From assembly GCF_030717945.1 (NCBI RefSeq), contig NZ_JAVAIM010000001.1:805131-869130 (forward strand): a stretch of 64,000 nucleotides of DNA, read 5' to 3'. Positions 49,012 to 57,787 of this stretch are shown here, in pieces. Origin of the DNA: Qipengyuania profundimaris (GTDB taxonomy: Bacteria > Pseudomonadota > Alphaproteobacteria > Sphingomonadales > Sphingomonadaceae). How positions within the stretch are numbered: the stretch's first letter is position 1; each line of letters begins with the position of its first letter. The notes below the pieces were generated by a model that was not told the DNA's origin, did not search any database, and saw only the letters and a program-made list of their open reading frames with translations. A program made the position numbers and the translations under genes.

Positions 49012-49473
49012 TCAGCCGCCAGTGCCGAAAGCCTGCGCGAGGCGGTCCTGCATGGCCTGCACCGGCGCATCGGCATGGTCTTCGGCTCGCCGCATTTCGC
49101 GGTCCAGCCGGGCCACGCGGGCGTGCAGATCCTCGCTTTCGCGAATGAGGGCGCGGGTTTCGGGCTCTAGCGCTTCCAAATTCGCGGGATCGGCACTGCG
49201 CTCTTCCGGCAGTTCGTTGTGACGCGCGAGCTGCGCGGCGGAGAGTTCGCCCGCCAGATACGCCCGCTGGTTCAGCAACCACGCGAGCACATGCATGACC
49301 CGCGTGGTAGTCCGCAGCCCCTCGATCGACAAGGCGATCTTCAGGCTGTCGCTGGCGTTGTCGCCCTTCTCGCCGATCCGCAGGTCGAAAACGGCGCGTG
49401 CATCGTCGGCCAGCAGAAGGGCTTCCGAATACAGATCCTCGATGATCTCGTGGTTGATGTTGCGAGCCGACAT
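49012..49473 (-). CDS. DUF1465 family protein
   Basis: 153-aa cytoplasmic protein matching the alphaproteobacterial DUF1465 pattern: an all-helical fold starting with a segment like EIIEDLYSEALLLADDARAV and carrying MHVLAWLLNQRAYLAGELS (about 60-78). It may regulate cell-cycle or envelope processes, as its conservation in the class suggests, but no function is established from sequence. It is convergent with glpK and its stop follows glpK's immediately. Confidence 0.8.
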   Translation of the reverse strand: MSARNINHEIIEDLYSEALLLADDARAVFDLRIGEKGDNASDSLKIALSIEGLRTTTRVMHVLAWLLNQRAYLAGELSAAQLARHNELPEERSADPANLEALEPETRALIRESEDLHARVARLDREMRRAEDHADAPVQAMQDRLAQAFGTGG

Positions 49474-49563
49474 TCGCTTTGGGTTAAGCCCACGAGGTAA
49501 AGGTGACCAGCGCGTTTACCATGATGTCTCTCGGCGGCACGACCAGCCGCGGCATGCAGGCGG

Positions 49564-49773
49564 TCAGGCGATAATATCGGGCAGCAGCGTGTCTTCGATG
49601 ATCGCGATACGGTCCTTGAGCTGCAATTTGCGCTTCTTCAGCCGCGCGATTTGCAACTGGTCGACGAAGCCGCCGCCATCGCCGGCATCGGACAGGGCCG
49701 CGATGGCGGCATCGAGATCGCGATGCTCGTTCCGCAACATCTCCAGCCTCTTTCGCAGCTCCTGCTCGTTCAC
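49564..49773 (-). CDS. YdcH family protein (DUF465)
   Basis: 69-aa helical protein. The DUF465 core is visible in LEMLRNEHRDLDAAI ... ARLKKRKLQLKDRIAII. The start is GTG 49773 (VNEQELRKRL); AAGGA lies 5 nt upstream. Function of DUF465 is unknown; members are small coiled-coil proteins often found in pairs. The second copy lies divergently 153 bp away. Confidence 0.8.
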   Translation of the reverse strand: MNEQELRKRLEMLRNEHRDLDAAIAALSDAGDGGGFVDQLQIARLKKRKLQLKDRIAIIEDTLLPDIIA

Positions 49774-49925
49774 GTCCGTCCTTCCCGCATGTCGTTTCGT
49801 CGCATGGCTCGCAGTCGGGCCTTTGTAAATCGGCAATACTATGATCACATAATGGTCACGCGGCCCGTGCCGCACGGCACGAGTCGCTTCTTGGGGTCGC
49901 ATTAAACCCGTAAGGAGACAGACTG

Positions 49926-50081
49926 ATGCAATCATCCCATGTCGATGCGCTCAAAGCCAAGCACGCCGGTCTCGAGGCCCGCCTGCATGCGGAACAGATA
50001 AGACCGGCGCCCGACGTAGCGATGATCCAGCAGATCAAGAAGCAGAAGCTCAAGATCAAGGAAGAGCTCGCGAGCTGCTGA
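49926..50081 (+). CDS. Short YdcH family protein (DUF465), 51 aa
   Basis: ATG 49926 to TGA 50081 encodes a 51-aa coiled-coil-like protein, beginning MQSSHVDALKAKHAGLEARL and ending IKKQKLKIKEELASC, the short DUF465/YdcH form. AAGGAG stands 8 nt before the ATG, a good ribosome binding site. It is divergent from the longer DUF465 gene and closed by a terminator 30 bp downstream. Function unknown. Confidence 0.85.
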   Translation: MQSSHVDALKAKHAGLEARLHAEQIRPAPDVAMIQQIKKQKLKIKEELASC

Positions 50082-50110
50082 TCCTGCACCAGGCGGAGGC
50101 GGGGTGCATG

Positions 50111-50136
50111 CCCCGCTTTCGCCGAGCGGGGGTTTT
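50111..50136 (+). terminator. Rho-independent terminator after the small DUF465 gene
   Basis: CCCCGCT (50111-50117) pairs with AGCGGGG (50125-50131) around a 7-nt loop, followed by GTTTT (50132-50136). It ends the DUF465 transcript and shows that ptsP must start at ATG 50152, not further upstream. Confidence 0.85.
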
Positions 50137-50151
50137 GCTATAGGCAAGGGC

Positions 50152-52422
50152 ATGTCCGCTGCCGCATCCGCCCGCCAGATCCTTACCCGCCTGCACGAAA
50201 TCATGGCCGGGCGCACGCACGCCCAGCACAAACTCGATCGCGTGGTCGAGGTTATCGCGGAGAGCCTCGATAGCGAAGTCTGCTCGATCTACCTGCTGCG
50301 CGAAGGCGCGCTGGAGTTGTTCGCAACGCAGGGTCTTAATCCGAACGCCGTCCACGTTACCCGGATGGCGGTGGGCGAAGGCCTGACCGGCACGATCGCC
50401 AAGAATATCGAAACGCTCAACCTCGCCGAGGCGAAAGCGCATCCCGACTTCCTCTACCGCCCCGAAACGGGCGAGGAAAAGTTCCACTCCTTTGCCGGCG
50501 TTCCCATCGTCTACCGCGAGCGTGCAGTGGGCGTGCTGTGCGTCCAGCATGTCGAGCCGCGGCGCTACGAAGATGTCGAGATCGAGGCGCTACAGACGAC
50601 GGCGATGATCCTGTCCGAACTGATCGCCCACAAGGAGCTGGTCGACGACGAGGAGGCGATCGACTTCGGCGAAGCGCATACCGAGACCGAAGTTATCGAG
50701 GGGTTGACGCTGGTGAAGGGGCTCGCCTCGGGCAGGGCCGTCTTCCACCAGCCCCGCATCGAGATCGACCAGGTCGTGGCAGAGGACATCGAGGCAGAGC
50801 GCCAGCGCGTCTACCGCGCCTTCGACAAGATGCGCGAACAGATCGACGCGCTGGGTAAGGAACCCGAATTCGGCAAGGGCGGTGAGCATGTCGAGGTGCT
50901 CGAGACCTACAAGATGTTCGCCTATGACGAAGGCTGGAGCCGCCGGATCAACGAGGCGATCGACAGCGGGCTGACGGCCGAAGCGGCGATCGAGCGCGTG
51001 CAGCAGCGCACCCGGATGCGCATGCGCGAGATCGACGATCCGCTGCTGGCGGACCGGATGCACGATCTGGAAGACCTTTCGAACAGGTTGCTGCGGATCG
51101 TTTCGGGCCAGCTAGGCACGGCGGCGACGCAGGGGTTGCGGCGCGATTCCATCCTGATCGCGCGCAATCTCGGCCCCGCCGAATTGCTCGAATACGACCG
51201 TCGCCGCCTCAAGGGCGTTGTGCTGGAAGAAGGGTCGCTCACCGCGCATGTGGTGATCGTGGCGCGGGCAATGGGCATCCCCGTGCTGGGCCGCGCAGAC
51301 GGCGTGCGTGCGCGGGTCAGCGAGGGAGACGAGATTCTGCTCGACGCTGACAAGGCGACCGTGACCCTGCGGCCCGGCGCGGCCTTGATGGACGCCTTCG
51401 AGGCCCGATTCGTCAAGAAGCGCGAGCAGCAGGCGACCTACGCCGAACTGCGCGCCGTCGAGCCCTTCACGCGCGACGGCACGCGCATCACGGTGATGAT
51501 GAACGCCGGCCTGCGCGACGACATGAGTATGCTGCAGCTGACCGGCGCGGACGGGGTCGGCCTGTTTCGCACCGAATTCCAGTTCCTCGTTTCCGCCACT
51601 CTGCCGCAGCGCGACCGGCAGTTGCGGCTCTACCGCGATGTGCTCGATGCAGCGGGCGACAAGCCGGTCATTTTCCGCACGGTCGATATCGGCGGCGACA
51701 AAGCGGTGCCTTATCTCAATACGCAGATCGGCGAGCGGGACGAGAACCCCGCCATGGGCTGGCGCGCCCTGCGCTTGTCGCTGGAGCGCGAAGGCCTGCT
51801 AAAAGCCCAGGCGCGTGCCTTGCTGGAGGCGGCCGCCGGGCGGCAGCTCTCGGTGATGTTCCCGATGGTTTCCGAACCGTGGGAATTCGATGCGGCCAAG
51901 GCGGTATTCGAAAACCAGCTCGCCTTCCTGCGTGACCGGCGTCACGTCGTGCCGGAAACGATCGAGTACGGTTGCATGCTGGAAGTGCCCGCTCTGGCCG
52001 AATGCCTCGACGCGCTGGTGCCGCGCCTGTCGTTCATTTCGGTCGGAACCAACGACCTCACCCAGTTCCTGTTCGCCGCCGACCGCGCAAATCCCAAGCT
52101 GGCCGAGCGGTACGACTGGCTCAGCCCGGCGATCCTGCGATTCCTCAAGCGGGTCTCGGACACCGTCGTCGGCCAGCCGGTCAGGATCGGCGTATGCGGC
52201 GAAATGGGCGGGCGCAGGCTGGAAGCGATCGCCTTGCTCGGCATCGGCTATCGCCGCCTGTCGATCACGCCGGCCGCGGTCGGCCCGATCAAGGAATTGG
52301 TGCGCAAGATCGACCTCAAGGAGATCACCGAGCAGATGTCGCAGTGGCTGCTCAGCCCGCCGCCCGACATGCGAGCCGCGCTCAAGGCTTGGGCCGAGAA
52401 ACGTGATATCGAGGTCGACTGA
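50152..52422 (+). CDS. ptsP: Phosphoenolpyruvate-protein phosphotransferase PtsP (enzyme I-Ntr)
   Basis: 756-aa enzyme I of the nitrogen PTS, which passes phosphate from PEP to NPr and controls nitrogen and potassium-related outputs. Domains in order: GAF (about 15-150), HPr-interaction helices (from about 180), phosphohistidine domain with LTAHVVIVARAMGIPVLG (near 362-379) and PEP-binding TIM barrel with VDIGGDKAVPYLN, SVGTNDLTQFLFAADR and CGEMGG. The start ATG 50152 lies after the preceding terminator; AAGG stands 5 nt upstream. HPr and IIA partners are not visible here. Confidence 0.95.
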   Translation: MSAAASARQILTRLHEIMAGRTHAQHKLDRVVEVIAESLDSEVCSIYLLREGALELFATQGLNPNAVHVTRMAVGEGLTGTIAKNIETLNLAEAKAHPDFLYRPETGEEKFHSFAGVPIVYRERAVGVLCVQHVEPRRYEDVEIEALQTTAMILSELIAHKELVDDEEAIDFGEAHTETEVIEGLTLVKGLASGRAVFHQPRIEIDQVVAEDIEAERQRVYRAFDKMREQIDALGKEPEFGKGGEHVEVLETYKMFAYDEGWSRRINEAIDSGLTAEAAIERVQQRTRMRMREIDDPLLADRMHDLEDLSNRLLRIVSGQLGTAATQGLRRDSILIARNLGPAELLEYDRRRLKGVVLEEGSLTAHVVIVARAMGIPVLGRADGVRARVSEGDEILLDADKATVTLRPGAALMDAFEARFVKKREQQATYAELRAVEPFTRDGTRITVMMNAGLRDDMSMLQLTGADGVGLFRTEFQFLVSATLPQRDRQLRLYRDVLDAAGDKPVIFRTVDIGGDKAVPYLNTQIGERDENPAMGWRALRLSLEREGLLKAQARALLEAAAGRQLSVMFPMVSEPWEFDAAKAVFENQLAFLRDRRHVVPETIEYGCMLEVPALAECLDALVPRLSFISVGTNDLTQFLFAADRANPKLAERYDWLSPAILRFLKRVSDTVVGQPVRIGVCGEMGGRRLEAIALLGIGYRRLSITPAAVGPIKELVRKIDLKEITEQMSQWLLSPPPDMRAALKAWAEKRDIEVD

Positions 52423-52494
52423 GCGACGCGGGTTAATTTCGTCGCGCATGCAGCGCGGCTCGCCGGTTTGCCCTGAGCATGCTACAGGCTGTGC

Positions 52495-52523
52495 TTGACA
52501 GCCGCAGGGCTGCGCCGCTTTCA
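52495..52523 (+). promoter_or_regulatory. Candidate promoter for rodZ
   Basis: A perfect -35 TTGACA (52495-52500) is followed after 17 bp by CTTTCA (52518-52523), a weak -10. The -35 match is strong; the spacing is right. A small GCCGC/GCGGC hairpin overlaps the -10. It lies in the 159-bp gap before the HTH gene. Confidence 0.3.
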
Positions 52524-52581
52524 GCGGCAAGACGGAAAATGAGGGCGGCACCAAGCCGCACGGTCGCCAATCGGGATTTGC

Positions 52582-53418
52582 ATGGAAGATAACGAAACTG
52601 TCGATGAACCGGCGCCCGCCGCCTCTGCCGAAACGGCAGGAGCCAGGCTGCGCGCGGCGCGCGAGGCTGCAGGGTATGAGGTCGAGCAGGTAGCAGCGGA
52701 AACACGTATTCCGCACCGCCATCTCGTCTCGATCGAGGCCGACGATTTCGCGGCGCTGCCATCGCGGACCTATGCGATCGGCTTCAGCCGCACCTATGCC
52801 CGTGCCGTTGGCCTCGATGAGCAGGAAGTCATCGGCCAGGTCCGCCAACAGCTTGCCTCGGGCGACGGCGGGGAGCGCATGGCGCCTGCCAAGTTCGAAC
52901 CGGGCGATCCGGCTCGCGTCCCCGGGCGCGGCCTCGCGTGGTTCGGACTGATTGCCGCGCTCCTGCTGGTCGGCGGCATTTTCGCATTCTATCGCAGCTA
53001 TCTTGCCCCCGGCCTCGGCCCGGCACCGCTGCAGGACGAAACCGAGCAGGTCGCCGCGGTTGAGGCTTCGCCGACCGCCACGCCGACGCAGGCGGCTCCC
53101 TCGGGTCCGGTCGTCTTCACCAACGGCATGGAAGGCACCTGGGTGCGTTTCTACGATGGCGAGGGTGAGACGCTGTTCGAGGGAATCATGGCCGAAGGTG
53201 ACACCTATACGGTACCGGAGGATGCCAGCGAGCCGCAGATCCGCACCGGGCGCCCCTATGCCTTCACGATCACCGTGGGCGGGCGCAGCGTTCCGAAAAT
53301 TTCGGAAGAGGATGAGGTCGTCAGCGATGTTCCTGTGGACGCGGAATCGCTGGCGCAGCGGACAGCCGCCCCGGCAGCGGAACCGGCTGCTACGGCGACT
53401 TCAACACCCGCGACCTGA
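52582..53418 (+). CDS. RodZ-like cell-shape protein (HTH, DUF4115)
   Basis: 278-aa protein of RodZ architecture. A cytoplasmic Cro-type HTH (about 17-85, LRAAREAAGYEVEQVAAET and RTYAIGFSRTYARAVGLDE) precedes a basic/proline-rich juxtamembrane stretch, one membrane helix (about 115-135, WFGLIAALLLVGGIFAFYRS) and a periplasmic DUF4115 domain (about 170-250), ending in an Ala/Thr-rich tail. RodZ links MreB to the cell-wall elongation machinery in related bacteria; no mre genes are here. It is followed by cpoB 105 bp downstream. Confidence 0.88.
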   Translation: MEDNETVDEPAPAASAETAGARLRAAREAAGYEVEQVAAETRIPHRHLVSIEADDFAALPSRTYAIGFSRTYARAVGLDEQEVIGQVRQQLASGDGGERMAPAKFEPGDPARVPGRGLAWFGLIAALLLVGGIFAFYRSYLAPGLGPAPLQDETEQVAAVEASPTATPTQAAPSGPVVFTNGMEGTWVRFYDGEGETLFEGIMAEGDTYTVPEDASEPQIRTGRPYAFTITVGGRSVPKISEEDEVVSDVPVDAESLAQRTAAPAAEPAATATSTPAT

Positions 53419-53523
53419 TCCTTGCTTTTGCAAGAGAGGGGAAAAGCTCCTTCACCGCCTCGACAGGTCCGGGGGGGTAGGGCAATTTCCATGACGACGA
53501 ATTTCCGGACAGGAGCCCAGCCG

Positions 53524-54483
53524 ATGAGTTTCGGACGCAGCCTACGTGCCACCGGCCTCGGTGCCGCCATGATCGCCCTGCTGGCGACGGCCACGCCGGC
53601 CTTGCCGCAGGACGACAACGCAGAGAACCGCATCCGCCGGTTGGAGAGCGAAGTGCGCGCGCTCCAGCGCAAGGTCTTTCCCGGCGGCGACGGACGCTAT
53701 TTCGAGCCCGAAATCAGTGCGCAGCCGAGCGTGGATTCGACGGTAAATACGTCCTCGACCACCGCGGTTACCGACATCCTCGCGCGGCTCGATGCGCTGG
53801 AATCGCAGCTGCAGGCGCAGACATCGCAGATCGAGGAGAACGCCAATGCGCTGCGCCTGCTGACGACGCGGCTCGAGGCGATGGAAGGGACGCGCGTGTC
53901 GCCGTCCACGCCAGCACCCAGCGCAGCCTCTCCTGCCGCAACGGATGCCGACGACACCGACAGCATAGTCTCGCCTTCGACCGATGCTGTTGCTCGCAAC
54001 ACCGCGAGCATGACCGGAGCCAGCAGCGCGGCGCAGGGTCCGAGCGCCGAGCGCCTCGCCGCTGTTCAGGCCATAGCCAAGCCGCAGACCGACGATCCGG
54101 CGGATGACGAATATTCCTACGGCTTCCGGCTGTGGGACGCAGGCTTCTACCCGGAAGCGCAGCAACAGCTGACCATGTTCGTCGAGCAGAACCCCTCGCA
54201 CTGGCGCGCAACCTATGGACGCAATCTGCTGGGCCGCGCTTATCTCGATGATGGCAAGGCGCGCGAGGCGGCCCCATGGTTCCTCAAGAACTACCAGGAC
54301 GACAAGGGCGGTGCGCGTGCCGGAGACAGCCTGCTCTACCTCGCCGAGGCTATGATCGCCCTCGACGACACCAACCGCGCCTGCATCGCGCTGGCCGAGT
54401 TCGCAGAGACCTATCCTGCGCTCGCAAGTGGTCGCCTAAGTGGGCAGTACGCGACTCAGCGCAGCCGGGTGACCTGCAATTGA
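53524..54483 (+). CDS. cpoB: Tol-Pal system protein CpoB/YbgF
   Basis: 319-aa periplasmic protein. A signal peptide ends near TPALPQ; a coiled coil (about 30-125: ENRIRRLESEVRALQRKVF, DILARLDALESQLQAQ) precedes an Ala/Ser/Thr-rich linker and a C-terminal TPR-like domain (about 190-310, DEYSYGFRLWDAGFYPEAQ). This is the layout of CpoB, which couples Tol-Pal outer-membrane constriction to PBP1B. AGGAG stands 8 nt before ATG 53524; ATG 53491 is an alternative. tol and pal are absent here. Its stop overlaps the apparent ATT start of tilS. Confidence 0.85.
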   Translation: MSFGRSLRATGLGAAMIALLATATPALPQDDNAENRIRRLESEVRALQRKVFPGGDGRYFEPEISAQPSVDSTVNTSSTTAVTDILARLDALESQLQAQTSQIEENANALRLLTTRLEAMEGTRVSPSTPAPSAASPAATDADDTDSIVSPSTDAVARNTASMTGASSAAQGPSAERLAAVQAIAKPQTDDPADDEYSYGFRLWDAGFYPEAQQQLTMFVEQNPSHWRATYGRNLLGRAYLDDGKAREAAPWFLKNYQDDKGGARAGDSLLYLAEAMIALDDTNRACIALAEFAETYPALASGRLSGQYATQRSRVTCN

Positions 54484-55453
54484 TACAGCGGTCGATCCCG
54501 ATCTACTGAAGCGCTTCAGCGAAGCGGCAGGACGCCTTTCGATCCCCAAGCGCGTCGGGCTGGCCGTCTCCGGCGGGTCCGACAGCATGGCGATGCTGCT
54601 GCTGGCGCATGCGGCGGGTTTACAATGCCTCGTTGCAACGGTGAACCATGGCCTGCGTGCCGAGGCGGCCAGCGAGTGCCTGCTGGTCGAGGAGCTGTGT
54701 GGCGAACTCGGCGTGCCCTGCACCGTGATCGACATCATGCTGGCCAAGGGGAACGTGCAGCAGGAGGCCCGTCGTGCGCGTTATGAAGCGCTGGCGAAGT
54801 GGGCGATGCGAGAGAGGTTGGAATTAATTCTGACCGCGCATCACGCGGATGATCAGGCGGAAACGCTGCTCATGCGGCTCAATCGGGGCAGCGGTTTGGC
54901 GGGTCTCGCGGGGGTGCGGGAGCGGCGTCTGATTGAAGGCACCGACATCGAACTAGCGCGTCCCCTGCTGGGTTTTCGGCGCAACGAACTCTGGGCGGTG
55001 ATCGACGGTACAGGAATTGCGGTGGCCGACGACCCCAGCAATCGCGACACGGCTTACGATAGAGTGCGCGTGCGACAGCACTTGGAGCGGAGCGATTGGA
55101 TCGATGTCGATGGTCTCGCCCGATCGGCCAGTCTCATCGAAGAGAGCTGGTCAATGGTAGAGGGTCTCGCTGCTGAAGATGTTACCCTGCATACCAAGCG
55201 CCATGGCGAGGCCTTCGCCTACGATCCCTTTGCAGCCTCGGGAGTCGCGCGCGTGCCGGTCTGGATCGAGGTAGTTCGCATGATTGCCGGAGACCTAGGC
55301 GTCACCCTTGTTCGGGGCGACGCAGCCAAGATCGTGGCTGCCTTGCAGGATGCGCGAAAGGTCAACGTCGGTGGGCTCAGCGCCGAGGTCATCGAAGACC
55401 AAGGCGCGAAAATCTGGTCGTTCAGACGAGAACCGCCCCGCCGGACCGGCTAG
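54479..55453 (+). CDS. tilS: tRNA(Ile)-lysidine synthetase TilS, non-canonical start
   Basis: Ligase that makes lysidine at the wobble base of the AUA-reading tRNA-Ile. The PP-loop SGGSDS motif and HHADDQAETLLMRLNRGSG are present, so it belongs to TilS. In frame after the stop codon at 54470-54472 there is no ATG, GTG or TTG before this motif; the first ATG is codon 37, after SGGSDS. The only plausible starts are ATT 54479 (overlapping the cpoB stop as AATTGA) or CTG 54506. From ATT the protein is 324 aa, giving DTAVDPDLLKRFSEAAGRLS before the PP-loop, as expected for the family. It is translationally linked with cpoB. Confidence 0.85.
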   Translation: MDTAVDPDLLKRFSEAAGRLSIPKRVGLAVSGGSDSMAMLLLAHAAGLQCLVATVNHGLRAEAASECLLVEELCGELGVPCTVIDIMLAKGNVQQEARRARYEALAKWAMRERLELILTAHHADDQAETLLMRLNRGSGLAGLAGVRERRLIEGTDIELARPLLGFRRNELWAVIDGTGIAVADDPSNRDTAYDRVRVRQHLERSDWIDVDGLARSASLIEESWSMVEGLAAEDVTLHTKRHGEAFAYDPFAASGVARVPVWIEVVRMIAGDLGVTLVRGDAAKIVAALQDARKVNVGGLSAEVIEDQGAKIWSFRREPPRRTG

Positions 55454-55473
55454 CCCGAAGTCTCAACCCAAAC

Positions 55474-56127
55474 TCAGACGATACTATCGCCGAGGTTGAG
55501 CTTCTCGCCGTCGGTGATCACAACCATGTCGCCTTCCTTGGCGATGGCGAACAGGCGCGAGGCGAGTTCGTCCGGCACGCCGACGCAGCCGTGGCTGGCA
55601 TAGCCGTTCTGCACTTCGGACCCGCCATGGATGGCGATCCCGTCGGTAGTCAGGAACATGCTCCAGGGCATGGGTGCGTTGCCGTATTTTTCGGAAACAT
55701 TGTGCCGCTGCTTCCACAGGATCGGGAACTTGCCGGTCGGCGTGGGGTGGTTGTCGGTGCCGAGCATCACGGCAGCCGCACCGATCTCGTAGCCGCCGCG
55801 GAATACGGAGATCACGCGCGCCTGCAGATCGACAGTCACGAGCAGCGGGCCGTCGGGCACACCCTCGTCGTCCCAGTGCCATTCGCCATATTTGATCGGG
55901 CCGCCGATCGGCAGGATGCGGCGGACGGTATAGAGGCGGTCGTGATCGGCCAGCGCCTTCGCTGCGATCGCGCCCATCGGCTCTACAATTGGTGCCGCGG
56001 CTTCAACGGACTCCGCCGCTGCGACAGCCTGATCCTGAGCGCCGACAGAGCCGCTGAAGAACAGTCCGACCAGCACGGCCACGACCACCAGCGAAGTGCC
56101 GCCAATCCATTTGAATGTCGCATCCAT
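55474..56127 (-). CDS. L,D-transpeptidase (YkuD domain)
   Basis: 217-aa periplasmic enzyme with an N-terminal membrane anchor (about 9-27, SLVVVAVLVGLFFSGSVGA). The YkuD catalytic region holds AIHGGSEVQNGYASHGCVGV, matching the HxxxxxxxxxxxxSHGCh pattern with the catalytic Cys. It should form 3-3 peptidoglycan cross-links or attach proteins to the wall. The start ATG 56127 is chosen because the longer version would add a poorly conserved leader. It is convergent with tilS and 76 bp downstream of eda. Confidence 0.92.
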   Translation of the reverse strand: MDATFKWIGGTSLVVVAVLVGLFFSGSVGAQDQAVAAAESVEAAAPIVEPMGAIAAKALADHDRLYTVRRILPIGGPIKYGEWHWDDEGVPDGPLLVTVDLQARVISVFRGGYEIGAAAVMLGTDNHPTPTGKFPILWKQRHNVSEKYGNAPMPWSMFLTTDGIAIHGGSEVQNGYASHGCVGVPDELASRLFAIAKEGDMVVITDGEKLNLGDSIV

Positions 56128-56203
56128 AGCGCGAATATGCCCGTTCCGGCCCAGGATTTCCAGTGGCAAGGCCCGGAGCGTCTCGCTTCAGCACAGCCGC
56201 TTA

Positions 56204-56818
56204 TCAGGAGGTTAGCGCTGCCGCCTCGCGCGCGATGCGCTCCACCTCCGCTTCGTCGACAGACCCGCGCGGGGCGACCCAGCTGCCGCCGACGCACAGC
56301 ACCGGATCGAAAGCCAGCCACTCGCGCGCATTGTCCAGTGACACACCGCCCGTCGGGCAAAAGCGGCACTGACCAAACGGCGCGGCGAGCGCTTTCAGCG
56401 CCGGCAGGCCGCCAGCAGCCACGGCGGGGAAGAACTTGAAATGCGTGAGGCCGAGGTCGAGCCCGCGCATGATGTCGCCTGCATTGGCAATGCCGGGGAG
56501 GAAGGGAATGTTCTCGCGGAGCGCGGCTTTGCCGAGCGGTTCGGTCAATCCCGGCGAGACGATAAACTCGCTGCCCGCGTCGATCGCATCGGCCAGCTCG
56601 CGCTGATTGGTCACCGTGCCCGCGCCGACAATCGCCCCGTCCACACCCTTCATGGCGCGGATTGCATCGAGCGCCGCTGGCGTGCGCAGCGTCACCTCGA
56701 GAACGCGCAGGCCACCTGCAACCAGCGCGCGCGCCAGCGGCACGGCGTGGTCCACATCGTCGACCACGATCACCGGAATCACCGGCGCGGTGGTCATAAT
56801 GTCGGCGATGGCAGTCAT
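56204..56818 (-). CDS. eda: KDPG aldolase (Eda)
   Basis: 204-aa aldolase that splits 2-keto-3-deoxy-6-phosphogluconate into pyruvate and glyceraldehyde 3-phosphate, the last step of the Entner-Doudoroff pathway. Signatures: VLEVTLRTPAALDAIRAMKG (about 38-57) with the catalytic Glu, and the Schiff-base Lys in LTHFKFFPAVAAGG. Its ATG overlaps the glk stop by ATGA. Confidence 0.97.
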   Translation of the reverse strand: MTAIADIMTTAPVIPVIVVDDVDHAVPLARALVAGGLRVLEVTLRTPAALDAIRAMKGVDGAIVGAGTVTNQRELADAIDAGSEFIVSPGLTEPLGKAALRENIPFLPGIANAGDIMRGLDLGLTHFKFFPAVAAGGLPALKALAAPFGQCRFCPTGGVSLDNAREWLAFDPVLCVGGSWVAPRGSVDEAEVERIAREAAALTS

Positions 56819-57786
56819 GTGTATTCCCTCGCGAATGCTGCGGCGGCGCCGAACAGGCCCGGTTGCGGGTGGGTGATGAGTTTGACGGGAATGGACGCCA
56901 TCAGCTCCTGGAAGCGTCCCTTGGCCTTGAAGCGCTCGGCAAAGCCCGACTTAAGCAGCGTGTCGCGGATGCGGTAGCCAAGCCCGCCTGCAATCACGAC
57001 GCCGCCGAAACCGCCCTGCGCCAGCGCGATATCGCCAGCGACGCTGCCCAGCGAGAGGCAGAAGCGGTCCACCGCGGCGGCGGCGAGGCTGTCGCTGCCG
57101 TCCTGACCGCGCGTCCAGATGGCGATGTCGTCCTCGTCGGTAACCGGCTTCCCCTCCATCGCCGCCAGCGTCTGGTAAATGTCCGAGATGGCCGGTCCGG
57201 ACACGACCCGCTCCACCGACACACGGGTATGGCGCTTACGCAGACGGGCAAGAATCGCATCCTCGATGCTGTCGAGCGGGGCGAAGTCGATATGGCCACC
57301 CTCGGTCGCGGAGACGCGATAGGTGCCGTCGGGTTCGCGGTAGAGGTGCGCGACGCCGAGGCCGGTGCCGGGGCCGAGCACGCTGAGTCGACCGGTCGGC
57401 GCGAGCGGCTTGTCCGGGCCGGTGAGGTGGATGAACTGGTCTTCCTCCACCCGTGCCACTGCATGCGCGACCGCTTCGAAGTCGTTGACGATGCAATATT
57501 GCTCGACGCCGAGTTTTTCCTGCACCAGCGCCGGGCGGATGATCCACGGATTGTTGGTGAAACGGATCACATCGCCGCCAACCGGCCCGGCAATTGCCAT
57601 CGACACGCGCGGCGGCAGCGATCCGCCCATTCGGTCGCGGAAATCCTCCCAGGCGGTCTGGAAACTGGCGTGATCTTCGGTGTGAATCGTCTCGGGCTCG
57701 CCGAGCGTGATCGTGCCGTCGTCGGCAATCGTCGCAATGACGAAGCGGGCGTGGGTGCCGCCGATATCGACGCTTACGAGATCCAT
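56815..57786 (-). CDS. glk: Glucokinase
   Basis: 323-aa ROK-unrelated glucokinase (Pfam Glucokinase) that phosphorylates glucose with ATP. It begins [18 protein letters not shown] with the phosphate-binding GGTH, and carries the catalytic Asp region [12 protein letters not shown] and [11 protein letters not shown]. Start ATG 57786 lies 1 bp after the edd stop; a longer frame is open but would overlap edd. It lies between edd and eda, a Sphingomonadales-type order. Confidence 0.96.
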   Translation of the reverse strand: MDLVSVDIGGTHARFVIATIADDGTITLGEPETIHTEDHASFQTAWEDFRDRMGGSLPPRVSMAIAGPVGGDVIRFTNNPWIIRPALVQEKLGVEQYCIVNDFEAVAHAVARVEEDQFIHLTGPDKPLAPTGRLSVLGPGTGLGVAHLYREPDGTYRVSATEGGHIDFAPLDSIEDAILARLRKRHTRVSVERVVSGPAISDIYQTLAAMEGKPVTDEDDIAIWTRGQDGSDSLAAAAVDRFCLSLGSVAGDIALAQGGFGGVVIAGGLGYRIRDTLLKSGFAERFKAKGRFQELMASIPVKLITHPQPGLFGAAAAFAREYT

Positions 57787-57787
57787 C

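Noticed and set aside
54470-54483. cpoB-tilS programmed frameshift fusion
   Set aside because: CpoB ends in a normal, conserved-looking position, and no slippery sequence is visible at the junction. A non-canonical start is simpler.
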